Of a stretch of DNA of 64,000 nucleotides, positions 27,146 through 36,801 are shown piece by piece (position 1 is the stretch's first letter; each line of letters opens with the position of its first letter). Source of the DNA: Arachidicoccus terrestris (GTDB lineage: Bacteria > Bacteroidota > Bacteroidia > Chitinophagales > Chitinophagaceae); NCBI RefSeq assembly GCF_020042345.1, contig NZ_CP083387.1, positions 3,348,001 through 3,412,000 of the forward strand, in the 5' to 3' direction. The notes below the pieces were generated by a model. The model was not told the origin of the DNA. It did not search any database and was given only the letters and a program-made list of their open reading frames with translations. Position numbers and translations under genes: made by a program.

Positions 27146-28693
27146 CTAATTTACATAAAGTGGGTTTTGTTTCAGGTTTTTATTGAATTCGAATTCTGCA
27201 AAAGGGATAGGCAATATCTCGTTTTTGCCCGCTTCAAAACCCTTAAAGGCCAGTACAGCTGCGGCCCTTCCGGTCCTGACCAGATCAAACCACCTGTGGC
27301 CTTCCGTAGCCAGTTCCATATGCCTTTCATGGTAGATATTCTTCAACGTAACCGGTACAGATGGTAGTCCTACTCTGGCACGTACGGCATCCAGGAGTTT
27401 TTGTGCGCGTGCGGTGCCGGTACCTGCCTGTACTAATGCCTCTGCTTCCATCAGATAGGTGTCGGCCAGCCGGATCTCGATATAATCATTGGGAAAGTTT
27501 AGTTCGGCCACACCTGAAGCCACCTTGTATTTCTGTAAAGGTGCGAATTTCTGGATAAAGTAACCTGTGTTCAAATAGCCTTCAATATAACTGGATCCGG
27601 TTGCCTTTGTGAGAGAGTCAATATTGGCAATAGTATAACGGTAACGCGGATCATAGACGTCTTTAGACGGATGCATGTCTTTTACCAGCGTTTCCTTAAT
27701 GATCGGATTAAAGCTCCAGCCACCTCCAAAATAAGTGGGACCCGTATAGGAGCGGGGCCCTACCATATTGACATAGACATTGCCTTTGCCCGGAAACCAG
27801 TTACCCCAGTCCGTTTTGCCGGTGCCGGTGTAGACCAGTTCAAAAATAGACTCAGAATTGAATTTATGATCCGGGCTGAAAATGTCCGCAAAATTTTTCA
27901 CCAGCTGATAGCCATATACCGGTGTGGCTGCGCCGCCCGGTGTGGGGCCGTTGATCTTGTTGAACTGTTCCGCCGCCTCATCCCATTTCTTTTCGTAGAG
28001 ATAGACTTTGCCCAGTAAGGCGATCGCTGCTCCTTGCGTTACACGGCCTTTCTCGGCTTCGCCCACCGTGGCTGGCAGATTCGGTATCGCTGCCAACAGA
28101 TCTTTTTCTACCTGGGCATATACACTGTCAGCAGAAGTTTGTTTGACGTCCCTGTTTTGGGCAATGGGAATGGGTTCCAGTGACAGGATGATGTTTTTAA
28201 ACAAGCGTACCAGGTCGAAATAATAATGAGCCCTGAGAAACTGCGTCTCTGCCTTGTACCTTTTTAAAGTGGCTTCATCCAGCCCGGCCCCTTCGATTTT
28301 CGTTAATAACACATTGCAACGGTAAATACCTTTGTAATCCATAGACCAGAACTGGCCCTGGGGGCCGACCTGCGGTGTGAGTTTTGAATAATCACTCATG
28401 GCCTGCCAGGTATTCATATCTGAGGCGCCGCCGCCACCTGCCAGGCATTCGTCTGATGCGGCGTTCAACGGTCCTAATGTATTCGCATAAGTGCCATCAA
28501 TCCCTCCACCCGCATCGGTGAGCGGTGCGTAACAGGATACCAGACCGGCAAAGGCCTGATCAGGTGTTTTATAATACGTGTCTTCCTGAAATTCCCCTTT
28601 TGGGTCCAGTTCCAGAAAGGATTTGGAGCAGGCCGTGAAAACACCTACGGTCAGTAGTAGCGCCGCTGCTCGTTTAATTATATGATATTGCAT
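27146..28693 (-). CDS. SusD/RagB family outer-membrane glycan-binding lipoprotein
   Basis: A 515-residue surface lipoprotein that captures oligosaccharide and caps the SusC transporter. Lipobox Val-Phe-Thr-Ala-Cys22, then Leu-Asp-Pro-Lys-Gly and Tyr-Tyr-Lys-Thr-Pro-Asp-Gln-Ala, typical N-terminal SusD sequence. TPR-like helices follow. The C-terminal segment has the family Arg-Leu-Ala-Asp-Thr-Tyr-Leu-Met-Glu-Ala-Glu-Ala and Tyr-His-Glu-Arg-His-Met-Glu-Leu-Ala-Thr-Glu-Gly-His-Arg-Trp-Phe-Asp-Leu motifs. It starts 37 bases after susC, the standard pairing. Confidence 0.95.
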   Translation of the reverse strand: MQYHIIKRAAALLLTVGVFTACSKSFLELDPKGEFQEDTYYKTPDQAFAGLVSCYAPLTDAGGGIDGTYANTLGPLNAASDECLAGGGGASDMNTWQAMSDYSKLTPQVGPQGQFWSMDYKGIYRCNVLLTKIEGAGLDEATLKRYKAETQFLRAHYYFDLVRLFKNIILSLEPIPIAQNRDVKQTSADSVYAQVEKDLLAAIPNLPATVGEAEKGRVTQGAAIALLGKVYLYEKKWDEAAEQFNKINGPTPGGAATPVYGYQLVKNFADIFSPDHKFNSESIFELVYTGTGKTDWGNWFPGKGNVYVNMVGPRSYTGPTYFGGGWSFNPIIKETLVKDMHPSKDVYDPRYRYTIANIDSLTKATGSSYIEGYLNTGYFIQKFAPLQKYKVASGVAELNFPNDYIEIRLADTYLMEAEALVQAGTGTARAQKLLDAVRARVGLPSVPVTLKNIYHERHMELATEGHRWFDLVRTGRAAAVLAFKGFEAGKNEILPIPFAEFEFNKNLKQNPLYVN

Positions 28694-28730
28694 GATTTCT
28701 TTTTTTATCTGATGTATAAGAAACTATAAT

Positions 28731-31700
28731 TTAAAGTGTGATATTGGCTCCCAGCATCCAGGTTCTGGCCTGCGGATAAACACCTTTGTCGATACTGCCG
28801 GCCACTTCCGGATCCAGTCCGTTATATCCTGTTAGAGTAAACAGGTTATTGGCACTGATATAAAAACGCACCTTTTGTAGGGTAGCTTTCTGGGTGATCT
28901 CTTCAGGCAGCGTATAGCCGACTTGCAAAGTCTTTACCCTGAAATAGGCACCATTCTGCAAATAAAAGTTACTGGGGTTTTTGAAGTTGCCGTTCTTGTC
29001 ATCATTGGTCAGGCGTGGATAGTTGCCATCTGGGTTCGCTTCAGACCATCTGTCCAGCGCTTCGATGCCATAGTTGGCAGAATTGATGTCCATACGCCTG
29101 TAGGCTTTCATAATTTTATTACCCCATACACCCTGACCAAATAGCAGGAAGTCAAAATTGTGATAGCTGGCGCTTACAGAGAAGCCGTAGTTCCACGAGG
29201 GCAGGCTGCTGCCCAGGAACGTGCGGTCACCGTCAGAAATAGTGCCGTCACCATTGAGGTCCGCCCATTTAAAATCGCCCGGCTTGGCATTGGGCTGAAT
29301 CAGCTTTTCTCCCGTCTTGTAATTATTGATCTCATCCTGGGAGCGGAAGATGCCGAGCTCTTTAAAACCATAGAAGGCGTTGACCGGTTGGCCGACCTGT
29401 GTTCTTCTGGGCGGGTAAATCATGTTCTGATAGGAGCCTGAGGTAAAATACTCGGTCGTTCCTAAATAGGTCACTTCATTATGGTTATAGGAGATATTGC
29501 CGCTGGCGTTGATTCTGAAGTCTTTATTTTGATAGGTATAACCCAGGACCAGTTCTGCTCCTTTGTTAACCAGACTGCCTACATTCTGCCAGGGATCTCC
29601 GTTATAACCTGCATAAAACGGTTGTTTAACGGTCTGCAGCATATCGGTTGTTTTCTTATTGTAGACATCTAAAGACAGGTTGAAGTTTTTCAGGAAAACG
29701 GCATCGATACCGATATTGGCCGTGGCAGTCTGTTCCCATTTAAGATCCGGGTTGGCCGGCGCATTGGGACTGTATCCGATGATCAGGCCATCTATTCCAT
29801 AGACATAGTTCCTGCCGCTGCCAATGGTAGCTGCATATTGGAACGGAGCCAAAGAACGTTCATTGCCCAGTACACCGTAGGATGCCCTTAGTTTAAGGAA
29901 GCTGAGATTGGCAGCCTCTTCCATAAAATGCTCTTTGGAGAGTACCCAGCCTACTTCAACGGAAGGGAAATAGCCATATACATTGTTGCTGCCGAACTTC
30001 GAAGAACCATCCCGGCGGATGATACCGGAGAACAGGTATTTTTCATCAAAGTCATACGTCAGGCGGGAGAAAAGAGAAGACAGTGTATAAGGCTGCGCAT
30101 CGCTGCCGGAAGCGACCCTGTCTTTGGTCGGCAGACTGAAGTTCAAAGAGTAATCTTCGTAAGAATTGATCGGAAGACCTGCAAAGCTACCACTCAGATT
30201 CATACCGGATTCTTTTTGTGCCGATGTACCGACCAGGAGCATAAAATGGTGCAGGCCATTGTAATAATCATAAGACGCCGTGTTGTCCCAGTTCCAGGTC
30301 AGGTTCTGGTTAGAGGCCCGGTTGCCTGAAGTAACGGTCGTATTGCTTCTGGTGGAACTCAGGTAGTAAAGTGGCGTAAAGGATTCACTGCCATAAAATG
30401 CCTGTTTGGCGGACAGTGAGCTTTTAAGGATCAATCCTTTGATGGGCCTGATCTCAACAAAACCGTTGGCCAGAATATTGTGTGACCAGTTATAGTTACC
30501 AGCAATGGTCTTTACGTAGGCGGCCGGATTCACGATCTCCTGGGCGACGAGAGACGAAATACCGTAGGGTTGACCCAGTGCGTTTCTGACGATATACGGA
30601 TTGGAATAGACTGCGGGATCTACAGTGCTCATGTCGGAAACGATAACCGGTGTAATCGGATCCAGGTTCATCGCATCGGAGAGCGGGCCACCGAACTCGG
30701 TATTCGCATCAATACCTTCTGTCTTATTGTAACTATAGGAGATATTTTCTCCGATCGTTAACCAAGGCCGTATTTTATAAGTACTGTTTAATGCGAAATT
30801 GAGTCTTTTAAAGCTGGATACATCCGGCATGACCAGGCCTTTTTGCTGCAAGAGACCAAAGGAGGCATAATAAGTACCTTTATCGGATCCGCCACTCACA
30901 CTAAAGTTATGGTTCTGGATGGGCGTATTCTTTTTAAAGATTACGTCCTGCCAGTCTGTGCCCCGACCATACTTAGATGGATTTTCAATCAGCGGGTCAC
31001 CGCCGTCATTGGTAGCGGCTTCATTGACCAGCTCTGCATACTGGCTGGCGTTGGCCAGTTTTACCCTTTTGATCGGGTTCTGGATACCAAAATAGCCATT
31101 ATAACTGAGCCTGGGCGGACCGTTTTTGCCACTTTTGGTCGTGACGATGACTACACCGTTAGAGGCTCTGGCGCCATAGATAGCCGCAGAGGCATCTTTT
31201 AAAACTGTAATACTTTCAATGTCATCCGGATTCAGCGCTTCATAGCCACCGTTATCTACCGTAATGCCATCAATGACGTACAGAGGATCACTGTTGTTAA
31301 TGGAGGTGACTCCACGCACCCGGATGGTGGGAGAGGCGCCCGGCTGACCGGAACTCTGAACGACTGTTACACCCGCGGCGCGTCCTCTGAGGGCATCATC
31401 AAAACGCGTGATCTGTTGGTTTTCCATGTCTTTTGCGGACACGGTTGAAATCGCACCTGTCAACGCTTTTTTCTTCTGGGTGCCGTAACCGATCACGACA
31501 ACATCACTCAAATCACCGGATTGGGGCTGGAGTGTGATGGAGAGGGTTGTCTGATCAGCAATAGTCACCGTCTGGTCCGCATACCCGATAGAAGAAATGA
31601 CCAGAATATCTCCGGCCTTTGCCTGTAGGGTGAATCGTCCGTCGGTATCTGTGACAGTGCCATTGGAGGTGCCCTGTATCTGTACAGAAACGCCTGCCAA

Positions 31701-31865
31701 AGGTTTTCCATCAGGACCCGATACAATGCCGGTTAGTTGTTGCTGTACCGTAATATAAGCAGGGACATAGCCTGCGGCTAGTGTCCTGGATGTGGGTATC
31801 ACCGCCCCTATAAGTGCAAGGGATGCCAGCGATAGCCAGGGTTGCATGTGTTTTCTTTTTTTCAT
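28731..31865 (-). CDS. SusC/RagA family TonB-linked outer-membrane transporter
   Basis: A 1044-residue TonB-dependent transporter. Signal peptide at about 1-30, then a carboxypeptidase-regulatory-like domain (Leu-Thr-Gly-Ile-Val-Ser-Gly-Pro-Asp-Gly-Lys-Pro-Leu-Ala-Gly-Val), a TonB-box-like Asp-Val-Val-Val-Ile-Gly-Tyr-Gly-Thr-Gln, a plug with the Val-Leu-Lys-Asp-Ala-Ser-Ala-Ala-Ile-Tyr-Gly-Ala-Arg-Ala-Ser-Asn-Gly signature, and a barrel ending in an aromatic-containing strand. It imports glycan fragments with SusD. It lies 88 bases after the first GH30 gene and immediately before susD. Confidence 0.95.
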   Translation of the reverse strand: MKKRKHMQPWLSLASLALIGAVIPTSRTLAAGYVPAYITVQQQLTGIVSGPDGKPLAGVSVQIQGTSNGTVTDTDGRFTLQAKAGDILVISSIGYADQTVTIADQTTLSITLQPQSGDLSDVVVIGYGTQKKKALTGAISTVSAKDMENQQITRFDDALRGRAAGVTVVQSSGQPGASPTIRVRGVTSINNSDPLYVIDGITVDNGGYEALNPDDIESITVLKDASAAIYGARASNGVVIVTTKSGKNGPPRLSYNGYFGIQNPIKRVKLANASQYAELVNEAATNDGGDPLIENPSKYGRGTDWQDVIFKKNTPIQNHNFSVSGGSDKGTYYASFGLLQQKGLVMPDVSSFKRLNFALNSTYKIRPWLTIGENISYSYNKTEGIDANTEFGGPLSDAMNLDPITPVIVSDMSTVDPAVYSNPYIVRNALGQPYGISSLVAQEIVNPAAYVKTIAGNYNWSHNILANGFVEIRPIKGLILKSSLSAKQAFYGSESFTPLYYLSSTRSNTTVTSGNRASNQNLTWNWDNTASYDYYNGLHHFMLLVGTSAQKESGMNLSGSFAGLPINSYEDYSLNFSLPTKDRVASGSDAQPYTLSSLFSRLTYDFDEKYLFSGIIRRDGSSKFGSNNVYGYFPSVEVGWVLSKEHFMEEAANLSFLKLRASYGVLGNERSLAPFQYAATIGSGRNYVYGIDGLIIGYSPNAPANPDLKWEQTATANIGIDAVFLKNFNLSLDVYNKKTTDMLQTVKQPFYAGYNGDPWQNVGSLVNKGAELVLGYTYQNKDFRINASGNISYNHNEVTYLGTTEYFTSGSYQNMIYPPRRTQVGQPVNAFYGFKELGIFRSQDEINNYKTGEKLIQPNAKPGDFKWADLNGDGTISDGDRTFLGSSLPSWNYGFSVSASYHNFDFLLFGQGVWGNKIMKAYRRMDINSANYGIEALDRWSEANPDGNYPRLTNDDKNGNFKNPSNFYLQNGAYFRVKTLQVGYTLPEEITQKATLQKVRFYISANNLFTLTGYNGLDPEVAGSIDKGVYPQARTWMLGANITL

Positions 31866-31953
31866 TGTTAAATTTTCGTTTGATGAGCGCCATTCTGATA
31901 GGATGCCCTCACCTTGTTCTTGTTAAATGAGTGTATGGGGTGTTGTTTTAGTT

Positions 31954-33468
31954 TTATAAAATGACGGTATTCAGGCTATGCGCTCTGGCCCTTGCCAAGG
32001 CCCACCGACCGTTTAACCAAAAATGAAATGAAATATCTTTGTCAGTAGTGTTCAATACTACGGAGGCAATGGATCCATCGGGGTTAATGAAAGAAGTGGC
32101 CTGCAGATCGGAGCGGTTGGTCGTGCAGCTGATTCGCCTGGCGCCCTTATGAATGAATTTAGAGAATTGGCCAATATACCAGAAGGCGTTTGTGAAATGC
32201 AGTTGCTTTTCCGGGATATTGGCGATGACGGGTGCAAAACAGAAATTGCCTACATGGTTGGGTCCGCCGGTTTGATCCAGCAGGATATTCCAGTCACAAT
32301 ACGCGGTAATGCCGCCATTCAGGTCATGGAGGATATTTATGGCGTATCTTTCTCCCAGTCCCCAGTCATTGATCTTACTGTAATCAAATTTTTCCTGACA
32401 GCCTTCTGTAAAGAGCAGGTGTACGCTCGGAAAACTCTCTCTTACTTTTTGCACATTGTCAAAAAGCGGTTTTGTGCCGGACCAGGTTTCATACCAATGG
32501 AAGCCCAGCCCCCAGATGTATTTAGCCGCTACGCTGTCACTGAGCAGTACACTGGCTCTTTGGAATAAAAGATCCCGGTTATGGTCCCAGGCAATCAATT
32601 TTAGGTCCGCATAGCCGTTTTGATGTAAGGCAGGGCCAAGGGCATTTTTGATGAAGTCTCTTTCCTCGCTGGCGGTATATATACAGGATTCCCAGATTTG
32701 ATTGGCCATGGGTTCATTCTGGACAGAAATACCCCAGAGGTCAATTCCATACTGATGATAGGCCTGGACGAATCTGATCAGGTAATCAGCCCATAACGCG
32801 TAATATTTTTTAAGTAAATGGCCACCATGCAGGATATTGTGGTTGTCTTTCATCCAGGCGGGCGGTGTCCAGGGGCTGGCAAATAGCTTGAATTTACCGC
32901 CAAGTTTTTTCTGGATCCGTTTGATCAGCGGAATCTTGAACTTTTCATCATGGGCAACGCTGAAGGTGCTAAGCGTGGTGTCATTTTCTGCCACATACAT
33001 GTAGCTGGCGCTGGAAAAATCGCAACTCCCAATGTTGGTGCGGCCGAAGTTATAACCGATACCGTTTTCGGGATCATAATAGACATTGATCAGGCTGTCT
33101 TGCAGGTTTTCCGGAAGCGCCGCCAAGGTTTCTGCCGAAGCGTCCGTCAGGGCTCCGCCAAAGCCGGTTATTTTCTGAAACTGATGGCCGGGATCAATAA
33201 AAACACAGATATCGGTTTCCAGAGGCTGATCTTTAGCAGTCCAGGTGAGCGTATCTGAGGGGCTGATTCTAAGGTTGGTATTTTTAGCTGTCGTATAGAT
33301 GACGGGAGCTGATTGCTGATGATAGGCAATCACTGTTGACAAACGATTTTGACCTGGGTAATTCCGGTCAGTAGTTGTTTTATTATCCGACCGGCAGCTG
33401 GCGGTCAGGATGATGCAGGTTGCTATGATCGCAACCTCCGGGACATAAGATCTAAATTTTTGAGACAT
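31954..33468 (-). CDS. GH30 glycoside hydrolase lipoprotein (glucosidase/glucosylceramidase-like)
   Basis: First gene of the leftward glycan operon. The ATG at 33468 (504 residues) is preferred to a TTG two codons earlier. Lipobox Leu-Thr-Ala-Ser-Cys25. GH30 features: Thr-Gly-Phe-Gly-Gly-Ala-Leu-Thr-Asp-Ala (about 101-110), Ser-Pro-Trp-Thr-Pro-Pro-Ala-Trp-Met-Lys (about 198-207), the acid/base Asn251-Glu252-Pro253, and the nucleophile Glu355 in Phe-Thr-Glu-Gly. It is only distantly similar to the other GH30 and closer to the glucocerebrosidase/beta-glucosidase type, so it may trim short oligosaccharides. The two enzymes probably divide the work. Confidence 0.88.
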   Translation of the reverse strand: MSQKFRSYVPEVAIIATCIILTASCRSDNKTTTDRNYPGQNRLSTVIAYHQQSAPVIYTTAKNTNLRISPSDTLTWTAKDQPLETDICVFIDPGHQFQKITGFGGALTDASAETLAALPENLQDSLINVYYDPENGIGYNFGRTNIGSCDFSSASYMYVAENDTTLSTFSVAHDEKFKIPLIKRIQKKLGGKFKLFASPWTPPAWMKDNHNILHGGHLLKKYYALWADYLIRFVQAYHQYGIDLWGISVQNEPMANQIWESCIYTASEERDFIKNALGPALHQNGYADLKLIAWDHNRDLLFQRASVLLSDSVAAKYIWGLGFHWYETWSGTKPLFDNVQKVRESFPSVHLLFTEGCQEKFDYSKINDWGLGERYAINILHDLNGGITAYCDWNILLDQTGGPNHVGNFCFAPVIANIPEKQLHFTNAFWYIGQFSKFIHKGARRISCTTNRSDLQATSFINPDGSIASVVLNTTDKDISFHFWLNGRWALARARAHSLNTVIL

Positions 33469-33474
33469 AAACAA

Positions 33475-33756
33475 AGTATTGTGTATTATGAGCTTTAAAG
33501 ATTCTTTGTGATCGAGGACCTGATTAAGGGCGGGAATCCTAAGAGCACCTTAACCTCTTTTAATAAACGAGTCGCCCGTTTGTTAAAGAATTTTAGGTAA
33601 AGTTTGCGTTTTGGGGGACAGCTGCCAAACATACTGCCCCTACAATACCACTACATATTAAAATACATTTATTGATAATCAATGTTTTAATGCCCCTCAA
33701 TATGAAATTGAGATAATTCATGGAAGTTTTTCAGGCAAAAAACAGAATTTTAACGG
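33475..33756. promoter_or_regulatory. Divergent control region of the glycan locus with inverted repeats
   Basis: The 282 bases between the GH30 and regulator genes hold several symmetric elements. TTTAATAAACG (33559-33569) faces CGTTTGTTAAA (33577-33587) with one mismatch. ATTGAT-A-ATCAAT lies at 33671-33683. CTCAAT...ATTGAG lies at 33696-33712. The last two share an ATTGA half-site. CAAACATA at 33626-33633 is, on the reverse strand, TATGTTTG, a -7 element for the leftward operon. These are good candidates for the regulator's binding sites. Confidence 0.5.
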
Positions 33757-36700
33757 GTGAATCCGCAAGCATTATTTCCGGCACCTAAAAGCCAAAATCT
33801 GTTAACGAACAGCAGCCGGCCAGGTTATTTATTCAGGACTTATTTGTTCCTGCTGGCAGTACTCTGCTGTTTTGTCAGGGTGGCCGGCCAGCGTAATACG
33901 GCTGCGACTCATGTACCCTACAGCACCATCGGCTTGCCAGGAGTGGTTCATTTTACTGAGAAAGATTTTGAAGCGGGTGTACAAAACTGGATGATTGCAC
34001 AGGATAGTCTGGGAATACTCTATTTTGCCAATACGGATGGCTTACTTACTTATAATGGGAATGACTGGCACCTGTATCCCTTGCCTAATAAAACACTGGT
34101 ACGGTCGCTGGTTATTGGCTCAGACGGGAAGATCTACACCGGTGGCCAGGATGAGATCGGTTATTATTTTCCATCATCCAACGGGACCTTAACTTATCGC
34201 TCGCTTAAAAAGTATTTGCCGGCGACCGAGCGCAGCTTTGCAGATGTCTGGAACACCGGGATTACCGGCGGCCGGCTTTATTTCAGATGTACCGACCGGA
34301 TTATGGCTATTGACACTGCAGTCGGCAACCGGAGATCTGTTGTGTATCCGGCACCCAGCGAGTGGGTATACATGGCCTGTGTCAGGGAAGGTGTGCTGGC
34401 CCAGGACAGAAAAAAAGGACTCTTGATGTATAAGGGAGGGCACTGGAACGTTCTGACAAAAGCATTTATAAATCAGGTGATAACCTCCATTGTAGAGACA
34501 GAAGGCCATGGCTATCTGATTACGACACTAAAGGGCGGTATTTCAATATTCGAAAACGGCAAAGTCCGCCCTGTACCTCTTCCCGATTATGTCACAGCTG
34601 CACATATTTATACTGCTGCCAGCGTCAGTCGCGATAAGTTTGCTTTAGGTACGACTTCCCGGGGCGTATATATTATCAATGAGGCCGGACAGATATTAAG
34701 GCATTTTGACAGTGAAACCAGACTGCAGAATAATAATGTCCTCAGCCTTTTTGTGGATCGGGAGCAGAATCTTTGGCTGGGACTGGATAAAGGCATTGAC
34801 CTGGTAGACTATAACTCTTTTATCCAGACTATTAGCCCGATTTATAATACACCAGCTGCCTGCTATACCGCACTTGTATATAAAGGACAGCTGGTGATTG
34901 GGACTTCGGACGGCCTTTTTAAAGCACCTTTAAGTGTACCGCTCACTGAAGATATCAGTTTTAGCAGGGGACATTTTTTCAAAGTGGCAGGCAGTTCTGG
35001 TCAGGTATGGGGGTTATACAACACAGGAGACCAATTACTGATGGGGCATAATGAAGGCATTTTCCGGGTAGAGGGAGTCAGTGCTGTACCTATTTATAAG
35101 CATGAAGGTGTATGGCTTTTCCAGCCCCTGCCCGGTAATGGCCAGAGCAGGCGTCAATGGCTAACAGGTAATTATGCGGGAATGGAGTTGCTGAGGGATT
35201 CCTTGGGACAAATCATGGATGGAGGGCGCATTCCGGGTAGCCCTTATGAGTCACTCAGGTTTATGGCCATGGATACCGTGCGTCACGTTATATGGGCTTC
35301 ACATCCTTACAGGGGCGTTTATGGTTTGCAGATGAGTACAGATATGAGACGTGTTTTAGGCATACGCTTATACACACAAAAAGATGGCCTGCCCGGCACC
35401 TTAAATAATTATGTGTATACCCTGAAGGGTAAGATCGTTTTTTGTACTGATAAGGGGCTATACACATATGATCCTCAAAGAGATCGCTTCTTCCCCGAAA
35501 ATAACTATAAAAAAATATTTGGGAAACTCTCTGTTCGACTGGTTTGTGAAGATGCCAAAGGCCGGATCTGGTTTGTAACGCACAAGAAACTCGGTGTATA
35601 TATACCTTCCAGGGGTATCCGTTATTTTCCCGAACTCAACGGTAAGTTGATATCCGGGTTTGAATTTATTTTGCCTATCAATGATAAAAATATTCTTGTC
35701 GGATCCAATGATGGTCTTATTCATATCAATTTTAATAAGTATCAGGGCCGGCATGAACCCGTCCAACTGATACTCACCAGGGTAAATGCAATTGCCGCCA
35801 GGGACTCTTGTCTTTTCAATGGCTATTTTACGCAGCGCAATACCGTTGTCAAAAGCCAGCCTGAACAGACAATTCGACATTTGCCAGCCAGATTCAACTC
35901 ATTCCATTTTGAGTTTACCGCCACTTCCTACCGTCCGCCCAGAGAATTTGAATACAGTTTTCAATTAGAGGGTTTTGATAAAAAATGGAGCGACTGGACG
36001 GCAAAAAAGGAAAAAGACTATACCAACCTGCCTTATGGGAGTTATACTTTTAAAGTCAAAGCCAGGGATCGGTTTGGGACAGCGTCTCAGGTAATGGCGT
36101 ATCAGTTTGTCATTGAGCCCCATTGGTATCAGACCACCCTCGCTTTTCTCCTTTATATCCTCTTATTTTTTGCTGGCTTAATTTATGGCCGGCACCTGTT
36201 ACTTAAAAAATTCGAGGCGCAACGCACCAAGTTCGAAAAAGAACAGCAAAAGCTGCGGTATCTACATCAACTGGAGATCGAACACAGTGAGAGAGAAATT
36301 ATACAGCTCCAGAAAGAAAAGCTAGAGGCAGAAGTGGCTTTTAAAAACCAGGAACTTGCTTCAGCCACGATGCATCTTTTTAAAAGAGGTAAACTGCTTT
36401 CAAAGCTCAAAGAAGAGCTTTCAGGTGCCATTAGAAAATTGCCGGATGATGAAAGTCATGGCGACTTTTCCCGGCTGGTTAAAATGCTCAGTGAGGCGGA
36501 AAAACAGGATGCTGACTGGGAACAGTTTGCGATTCATTTTGATGAAGTACATAATAACTTTCTATCGAATCTGAAAGATGCTTATCCGGAATTGACCCCT
36601 TCAGATCTAAAAATATGCGCTTATATCAAAATGAATTTATCTTCCAAAGAAATGGCGCAACTGCTGAATATTTCTTTAAAAGGGGTAGAGGTGGCCAGAT

Positions 36701-36789
36701 ACCGGCTTAGAAAAAAGCTGCGTATTACGAGTGCACAGGTGAACCTCTATGATTTTTTGAGTAGTGTGCGAAGGCAGGCGGGCAGCTAA
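33757..36789 (+). CDS. Membrane-spanning sensor-regulator: propeller repeats, Y_Y_Y domain, HTH
   Basis: A 1010-residue protein with GTG start at 33757; no ATG precedes the N-terminal hydrophobic segment (about 28-44). Residues about 60-720 are two-component-regulator propeller repeats. About 728-775 is a Y_Y_Y (triple tyrosine) domain, about 793-812 a membrane helix, and about 815-900 a coiled coil. About 947-992 is a LuxR-type helix-turn-helix (Ser-Ser-Lys-Glu-Met-Ala-Gln-Leu-Leu-Asn-Ile-Ser). There is no histidine kinase or receiver domain. It should sense glycan fragments in the periplasm and bind DNA directly. It is divergent from the glycan operon and likely controls it, in the manner of SusR-like regulators. 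Confidence 0.85.
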   Translation: MNPQALFPAPKSQNLLTNSSRPGYLFRTYLFLLAVLCCFVRVAGQRNTAATHVPYSTIGLPGVVHFTEKDFEAGVQNWMIAQDSLGILYFANTDGLLTYNGNDWHLYPLPNKTLVRSLVIGSDGKIYTGGQDEIGYYFPSSNGTLTYRSLKKYLPATERSFADVWNTGITGGRLYFRCTDRIMAIDTAVGNRRSVVYPAPSEWVYMACVREGVLAQDRKKGLLMYKGGHWNVLTKAFINQVITSIVETEGHGYLITTLKGGISIFENGKVRPVPLPDYVTAAHIYTAASVSRDKFALGTTSRGVYIINEAGQILRHFDSETRLQNNNVLSLFVDREQNLWLGLDKGIDLVDYNSFIQTISPIYNTPAACYTALVYKGQLVIGTSDGLFKAPLSVPLTEDISFSRGHFFKVAGSSGQVWGLYNTGDQLLMGHNEGIFRVEGVSAVPIYKHEGVWLFQPLPGNGQSRRQWLTGNYAGMELLRDSLGQIMDGGRIPGSPYESLRFMAMDTVRHVIWASHPYRGVYGLQMSTDMRRVLGIRLYTQKDGLPGTLNNYVYTLKGKIVFCTDKGLYTYDPQRDRFFPENNYKKIFGKLSVRLVCEDAKGRIWFVTHKKLGVYIPSRGIRYFPELNGKLISGFEFILPINDKNILVGSNDGLIHINFNKYQGRHEPVQLILTRVNAIAARDSCLFNGYFTQRNTVVKSQPEQTIRHLPARFNSFHFEFTATSYRPPREFEYSFQLEGFDKKWSDWTAKKEKDYTNLPYGSYTFKVKARDRFGTASQVMAYQFVIEPHWYQTTLAFLLYILLFFAGLIYGRHLLLKKFEAQRTKFEKEQQKLRYLHQLEIEHSEREIIQLQKEKLEAEVAFKNQELASATMHLFKRGKLLSKLKEELSGAIRKLPDDESHGDFSRLVKMLSEAEKQDADWEQFAIHFDEVHNNFLSNLKDAYPELTPSDLKICAYIKMNLSSKEMAQLLNISLKGVEVARYRLRKKLRITSAQVNLYDFLSSVRRQAGS

Positions 36790-36801
36790 GTTCACATGGC
36801 G

